From positions 1 through 64,000 of the forward strand of contig JAFQQE010000013.1 in the NCBI GenBank assembly GCA_017411405.1: 64,000 nt of DNA, given 5' to 3'. The position numbers and the translations under genes were made by a program. The notes below the pieces were generated by a model. It searched no databases. It saw nothing but the letters and a program-made list of their open reading frames with translations, and had not been told where the DNA came from. Positions 60,401-64,000 of the stretch are shown piece after piece. This stretch comes from Bacilli bacterium (lineage in GTDB: Bacteria; Bacillota_I; Bacilli_A; RF39; UBA660). The number at the start of each line of letters is the position of its first letter. Positions within the stretch are counted from its first letter, which is position 1.

Positions 60401-61519
60401 ATGGATATTAAGAATAATATGTTTTATCATGAAAAGAATTTGAATAAGTATGCTACATATGATAAAGAAGCAATAAGATTTAAAGAAATCGAAGATGATA
60501 TTAGACCCAATTTTTTTAGAGATTCTGATAGAATAATTCATAGTTTATCTTTTACTAGGTATAGCGATAAAACACAAGTTTTTTCTAATAATAATAATGA
60601 TCACATTTCTAAAAGAATAATACATGTTCAATTAGTAAGTAAAATTGCACGTACTATCGGACGAGCTTTAAAATTGAATGAAGATTTAATTGAAGCTATA
60701 GCTCTTGGACATGATTTAGGCCATGTTCCTTTTGGTCATGTTGGCGAGAGAATATTAAATAATTTATCTATTCAACATAACCAAGGTATATTTATTCATA
60801 ATATTCAAAGTGTAAGAACTTTAATGTATTTGGAAAACAAAGGAAATGGATGTAATTTAACTATTCAAGTATTGGATGGCATTATGTGTCATAATGGAGA
60901 AAAATTATTAAAAAAATATACTTATAAATCAAAAAGTAAAGAAGAATTTATAAATGAATATAAAAATTCTTATAAAGATAAAAACTTTGCTAATAATTTA
61001 ATACCAATGACATTAGAAGCTTGTGTTGTAAGAATAAGTGATATTATCGGTTATATTGGAAGAGATTTAGATGATGCATTTTTAGTTGGTAAACTTAATG
61101 AAGATATAATTCCTAAAAATATAAAAGAAGTATTAGGTGGTAATAATAAAGAAATTGTAAATAATCTAATATTAGATATAATTAATTGTTCTTATGAAAA
61201 AAATTACATCGCTATGAGTGATAAAGTATATGATGCTTTAAATGAATTAATAAAATTTAATTATGATAATATTTATTTAAAAGCTAATACTCATGAAGAA
61301 GTATTAGAATATGAATTAATGTTTAATACTTTATTTGATAAATGTTTATATATTTTGGATAATAATTTAAATAATTACAATATTTTTATCGATTATCTTG
61401 ATAGAATGAATGAAGATTATAAAAATAATAACTCAAATGTAAGAATTGTTTTAGATTTTATAGCAGGTATGACTGATACTTATTTTATAAATGAATTTAA
61501 TACATTAAAAAAAATTTAG
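60401..61519 (+). CDS. dGTPase-like HD triphosphohydrolase
   Basis: A 372-residue HD-domain enzyme of the dGTPase family. HD motifs lie in THVQLVSKIAR-like VQLVSKIARTIGRAL, then ALGHDLGHVPFGHVGERIL (His-Asp), and the distal Asp in RISDIIGYIGRDLDDAF. Such enzymes hydrolyse dNTPs to deoxynucleosides and triphosphate, balancing pools or limiting phage. The ATG at 60401 has AGGTGG upstream; an ATG further upstream at 60335 would add a hydrophobic, ribosome-binding-site-less stretch. One of few plus-strand genes. Confidence 0.85.
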   Translation: MDIKNNMFYHEKNLNKYATYDKEAIRFKEIEDDIRPNFFRDSDRIIHSLSFTRYSDKTQVFSNNNNDHISKRIIHVQLVSKIARTIGRALKLNEDLIEAIALGHDLGHVPFGHVGERILNNLSIQHNQGIFIHNIQSVRTLMYLENKGNGCNLTIQVLDGIMCHNGEKLLKKYTYKSKSKEEFINEYKNSYKDKNFANNLIPMTLEACVVRISDIIGYIGRDLDDAFLVGKLNEDIIPKNIKEVLGGNNKEIVNNLILDIINCSYEKNYIAMSDKVYDALNELIKFNYDNIYLKANTHEEVLEYELMFNTLFDKCLYILDNNLNNYNIFIDYLDRMNEDYKNNNSNVRIVLDFIAGMTDTYFINEFNTLKKI

Positions 61520-61535
61520 GTTTCCCTAAATTTTT
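61507..61535. terminator. Bidirectional terminator between dgt and rny
   Basis: Stem AAATTTAGG/CCTAAATTT with a 3-nt loop, A-rich to the left and T-rich to the right. It overlaps the 3' end of dgt. Confidence 0.75.
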
Positions 61536-63087
61536 ATTTTGCAACTTCTTCTGCTCTAGTTTCTCTTATAACCGTAATTTTTATAGTACCAGGATATTGC
61601 ATTGTCTCTTCGATTTTTTCTTTTATATCTCTAGCAATTTTGAAGCTTGTTAAATCATCAATTTCTTCTGGTTTAACTACTACTCTTAATTCTCTTCCAG
61701 CTTGCATTGCATAAGTTTTTTCTACTCCATCAAAACCATTACCAATTTCTTCAAGTTGTTCTAATCTCTTTATGTAGTTTTCCATTGAATCATTTCTTGC
61801 CCCAGGTCGTGCTGCAGATAAAGTATCTGCTATTTGAGCTATTACTGCTATAACACTTTTTGCTTCAGTATCTCCATGATGTGATGCTATTGCGTCTATT
61901 ACAATTTTATCTTCTTTATATTTTTTAGCAATATCTACACCAATATCTACATGACTTCCTTCAATTTCGTAATCTATAGACTTTCCTATATCATGTAATA
62001 ATCCTGCTCTTTTTGCTAAATTTATATTTTCTCCTAATTCAGCTGCAATAAGTCCTGAAATATGAGCAACTTCTTTAGAATGTTGAAGTGCATTTTGTCC
62101 ATAACTAGTTCTAAAATTTAATTTACCAATTAAGTTTACTAATTCTGGATCAAATTTTGTTAAACCTAATTCTACTATAGTATCATTACCTATTTCAGTA
62201 ACCTTAGCATTCATATCTGAACATACTTTATCGTATATTTCTTCTATTCTTGTTGGATGTATTCTTCCATCTTTTATTAAAGTTTCTATAGTAATTTTTG
62301 CTATTTCTCTTCTAAACGGATCGAAAGATGATATTACTATCGCTTCAGGTGTGTCATCTATAATCAAATCCACTCCTGTTACTGCTTCTATAGTTCTTAT
62401 ATTTCTTCCTTCTCTACCTATTAATCTACCTTTCATTTCATCATTAGGTAAACTTATAGTACTAACTGTTTGAATAGTTGTTACATCATTACTATATCTT
62501 TGCATACTATTTACAAGTAAATTTTTTGCTTTTTTATCTACTTCTAATTTAGCTTCTGCTTCTTTTTCTTTTATAAGTGTCGCAATTTCTTTTGACATTT
62601 CATTTTCTACTCTTTCTAAGATCATAGAATGAGCTTGTTCTTTAGTGAATTTTGCAATCCCCTCTAATTTTTCCATTTCTTGTTTTAATAATTCATCCAT
62701 TTTTAACTCTTTTTCTTGGATTTGTTTTTGTAAAGCATTTAAATTATTATCTTTTTGTTCCAAAAGATTATCCCTATTTTGTAACATTTCTTCTCTTTTA
62801 TCTAAAGATTTTTCTCTAGTTAATAATCTTTCTTCACTAGCTAAAAGTTCTTGTTTCTTTTCTTTTATCTCTTTATCAGTTTCAGATTTTATCTTATAAC
62901 TTTCTTCTTTTAATTCTAAAATACTATCTCTTTTATGTTTTTCAGCTTCTTTTTTTGCTTCTGCTAATAATTTTTCTGCTTTTTTACCTGCACCTGCTCC
63001 AGTAACTACTACAACAAAATATATTCCTATAGCACCTACAAATAAACCAATTATAAGAGTTATTACGGATAATGTTGTAAATTCCAT
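61534..63087 (-). CDS. rny: Ribonuclease Y
   Basis: A 517-residue endoribonuclease that starts mRNA decay. N-terminal membrane helix (about 5-27), long coiled coil (about 30-190), KH RNA-binding domain with GRLIGREGRNIRTIEAVTGVD, and HD domain with LLHDIGKSIDYE and ASHHGDTEAKS. The ATG at 63087 follows GGAGG and is preferred over 63099. Its position beside recA is the standard Firmicute order. Confidence 0.96.
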   Translation of the reverse strand: MEFTTLSVITLIIGLFVGAIGIYFVVVVTGAGAGKKAEKLLAEAKKEAEKHKRDSILELKEESYKIKSETDKEIKEKKQELLASEERLLTREKSLDKREEMLQNRDNLLEQKDNNLNALQKQIQEKELKMDELLKQEMEKLEGIAKFTKEQAHSMILERVENEMSKEIATLIKEKEAEAKLEVDKKAKNLLVNSMQRYSNDVTTIQTVSTISLPNDEMKGRLIGREGRNIRTIEAVTGVDLIIDDTPEAIVISSFDPFRREIAKITIETLIKDGRIHPTRIEEIYDKVCSDMNAKVTEIGNDTIVELGLTKFDPELVNLIGKLNFRTSYGQNALQHSKEVAHISGLIAAELGENINLAKRAGLLHDIGKSIDYEIEGSHVDIGVDIAKKYKEDKIVIDAIASHHGDTEAKSVIAVIAQIADTLSAARPGARNDSMENYIKRLEQLEEIGNGFDGVEKTYAMQAGRELRVVVKPEEIDDLTSFKIARDIKEKIEETMQYPGTIKITVIRETRAEEVAK

Positions 63088-63180
63088 AATATCCTCCATC
63101 TATTTCTATAAATAATTATCTTTAATAAATACTTACATTTTAATTATAAAATTATTTTTAGTATTTTGCAAGAATTTTAA

Positions 63181-63205
63181 AAGGTCAATATTTATTTGAC
63201 CTTAT
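63181..63205 (-). terminator. Terminator after recA
   Basis: Stem AAGGTCAA/TTGACCTT with a 7-nt loop and TTTT on the minus strand, overlapping the recA stop codon. Confidence 0.75.
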
Positions 63206-64000
63206 TTTCTTTTGATTCTTCATTAGCAGTTACTTTATTTAATTCGTAATGATTTCTTATTTTTTGTTCTATTTCATCCATTATTTTAGGATTATTTTCC
63301 AGATATAATTTAGCATTTTCTCTACCTTGTCCTATTTTTTCGCCATTATAGGCATACCACGCACCACTTTTTTCTATTATATCTATACTACTTCCAATAT
63401 CTACAATTTCTCCTGATTTAGATACTCCTTTACCATACATTATATCTAAAGTAGCTGATTTAAATGGAGGAGCTACTTTATTTTTTACAACTTTAATATT
63501 TGTTTTATTACCTATAATGTTTTCACCTAATTTAATTTGTTCTCCACGTCTTATATCTAATCTTATTGTTGAATAAAATTTTAAAGCTCTACCGCCTGGT
63601 GTTGTTTCTGGATTTCCAAATAATACTCCTACTTTTTCTCTTAATTGATTAATAAATATAGCGGTTGTTTTTGTTTTGCTGATTGTTCCACTTAGTTTTC
63701 TTAATGCTTGAGACATTAATCTTGCTTGTAATCCAACATGACTATCTCCCATTTCCCCTTCAATTTCAGCTTGAGGTACTAATGCTGCAACTGAATCTAT
63801 AACTATAATATTAACTGCTTCACTTCTTACTAAAGCTTCGCAAATTTCTAACGCTTGTTCTCCTGTATCTGGTTGAGATAATAATAATTCATCAATGTTT
63901 ACTCCTAAAGCTTTTGAATATACAGGATCTAAAGCATGTTCTGCATCTATGAATGCAGCTCTTCCTCCAGCTTTTTGTACTTCTGCTACTGCTTGTAATG
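63192..64000 (-). CDS. recA: Recombinase RecA (5' end outside window)
   Basis: The C-terminal about 270 residues of RecA, open to the window edge. Reading from 64000: [57 protein letters not shown], the Walker B region [24 protein letters not shown] without interruption, then [22 protein letters not shown] (L2 loop). An internal ATG at 63752 is not the start. RecA coats single-stranded DNA for homologous recombination; here it would also act on DNA imported through ComEA/ComEC. The Walker A loop lies beyond the window. Confidence 0.97.
   Translation of the reverse strand, partial: LQAVAEVQKAGGRAAFIDAEHALDPVYSKALGVNIDELLLSQPDTGEQALEICEALVRSEAVNIIVIDSVAALVPQAEIEGEMGDSHVGLQARLMSQALRKLSGTISKTKTTAIFINQLREKVGVLFGNPETTPGGRALKFYSTIRLDIRRGEQIKLGENIIGNKTNIKVVKNKVAPPFKSATLDIMYGKGVSKSGEIVDIGSSIDIIEKSGAWYAYNGEKIGQGRENAKLYLENNPKIMDEIEQKIRNHYELNKVTANEESKENKVK

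Noticed and set aside
1-64000. Mycoplasma-type code with TGA as tryptophan
   Set aside because: Genes such as comEA end in TGA at sensible positions and proteins use TGG for Trp throughout; the standard code fits.

Overview
This is a very AT-rich window, about three-quarters A+T by eye, from a bacterium using the standard genetic code: several genes end in TGA and TGG is the tryptophan codon. Gene content points to the Bacilli and away from true mycoplasmas. It includes a sporulation sigma factor SigG beside YlmC/YmxH, EzrA, CdaA-CdaR, RNase Y next to RecA, two T-box leaders, a 6S RNA beside tcdA, YmfF/YmfH peptidases and ComEA/ComEC. An uncultured, AT-rich gut Bacilli lineage is my best guess (inference). 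Nearly all genes lie on the minus strand; only deoD, dgt and two unknown genes are on plus.

Layout, low to high coordinates. 1-48: start of an IS30-type transposase. 100-3535: ileS with T-box and promoter. 3537-8122: large pilin-like protein, an unknown protein, ezrA. 8201-10699: ATP-grasp enzyme, popT (DUF368), small membrane protein. 10883-16297: the most unusual stretch, described below. 15726-19049: comEC and two comEA paralogues. 19136-23362: YmfH/YmfF, a transglutaminase-like protein, deoD. 23393-27438: HD protein, lepA, HAD phosphatase, tcdA, 6S RNA. 27473-34478: phosphohexomutase, gpmI, pilin, cdaR-cdaA, DUF3048 protein. 34591-38627: two pilin-related surface proteins separated by an IS3/IS150-type element. 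38852-43850: rhomboid, rluD-like, lspA, ylmC, sigG, tyrS with a compressed T-box. 44036-46457: wall hydrolase, SipW-type signal peptidase and its likely substrate. 46684-53738: two-component system, yebC, patatin, guanylate kinase fragment, P-type ATPase. 53805-57176: sulfur and redox cluster. 57302-60308: unknown gene and an ABC importer. 60401-64000: dgt, rny, recA (5' end outside the window).

The standout is the tract downstream of comEC. comEC is intact, but its 3' part, beginning exactly at the codons of the metal-binding HGDYDH motif, recurs downstream as one near-complete 3' copy (13665-14236), one short copy (11647-11746) and one stub (12692-12701). Each copy is joined at the same point to an identical 23-bp sequence beginning ATTCGACTTACTTTTTGAC. 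In front of each junction sits a gene with its own rho-independent terminator; three of the four cargo genes also follow a clear extended -10 promoter. The cargo comprises a DUF488 pseudogene, a HExxH metallopeptidase-like protein, a possible ADP-ribosyltransferase-like protein and a transglutaminase-like protein. I read this as serial site-specific insertion of small elements into comEC, each bringing a replacement 3' end that restores the gene and pushes the old end downstream. No recombinase is encoded within the array.

A second general pattern is that many promoters lie only about 16-25 nt before the start codon, so the Shine-Dalgarno sequence would sit at the very 5' end of the mRNA.
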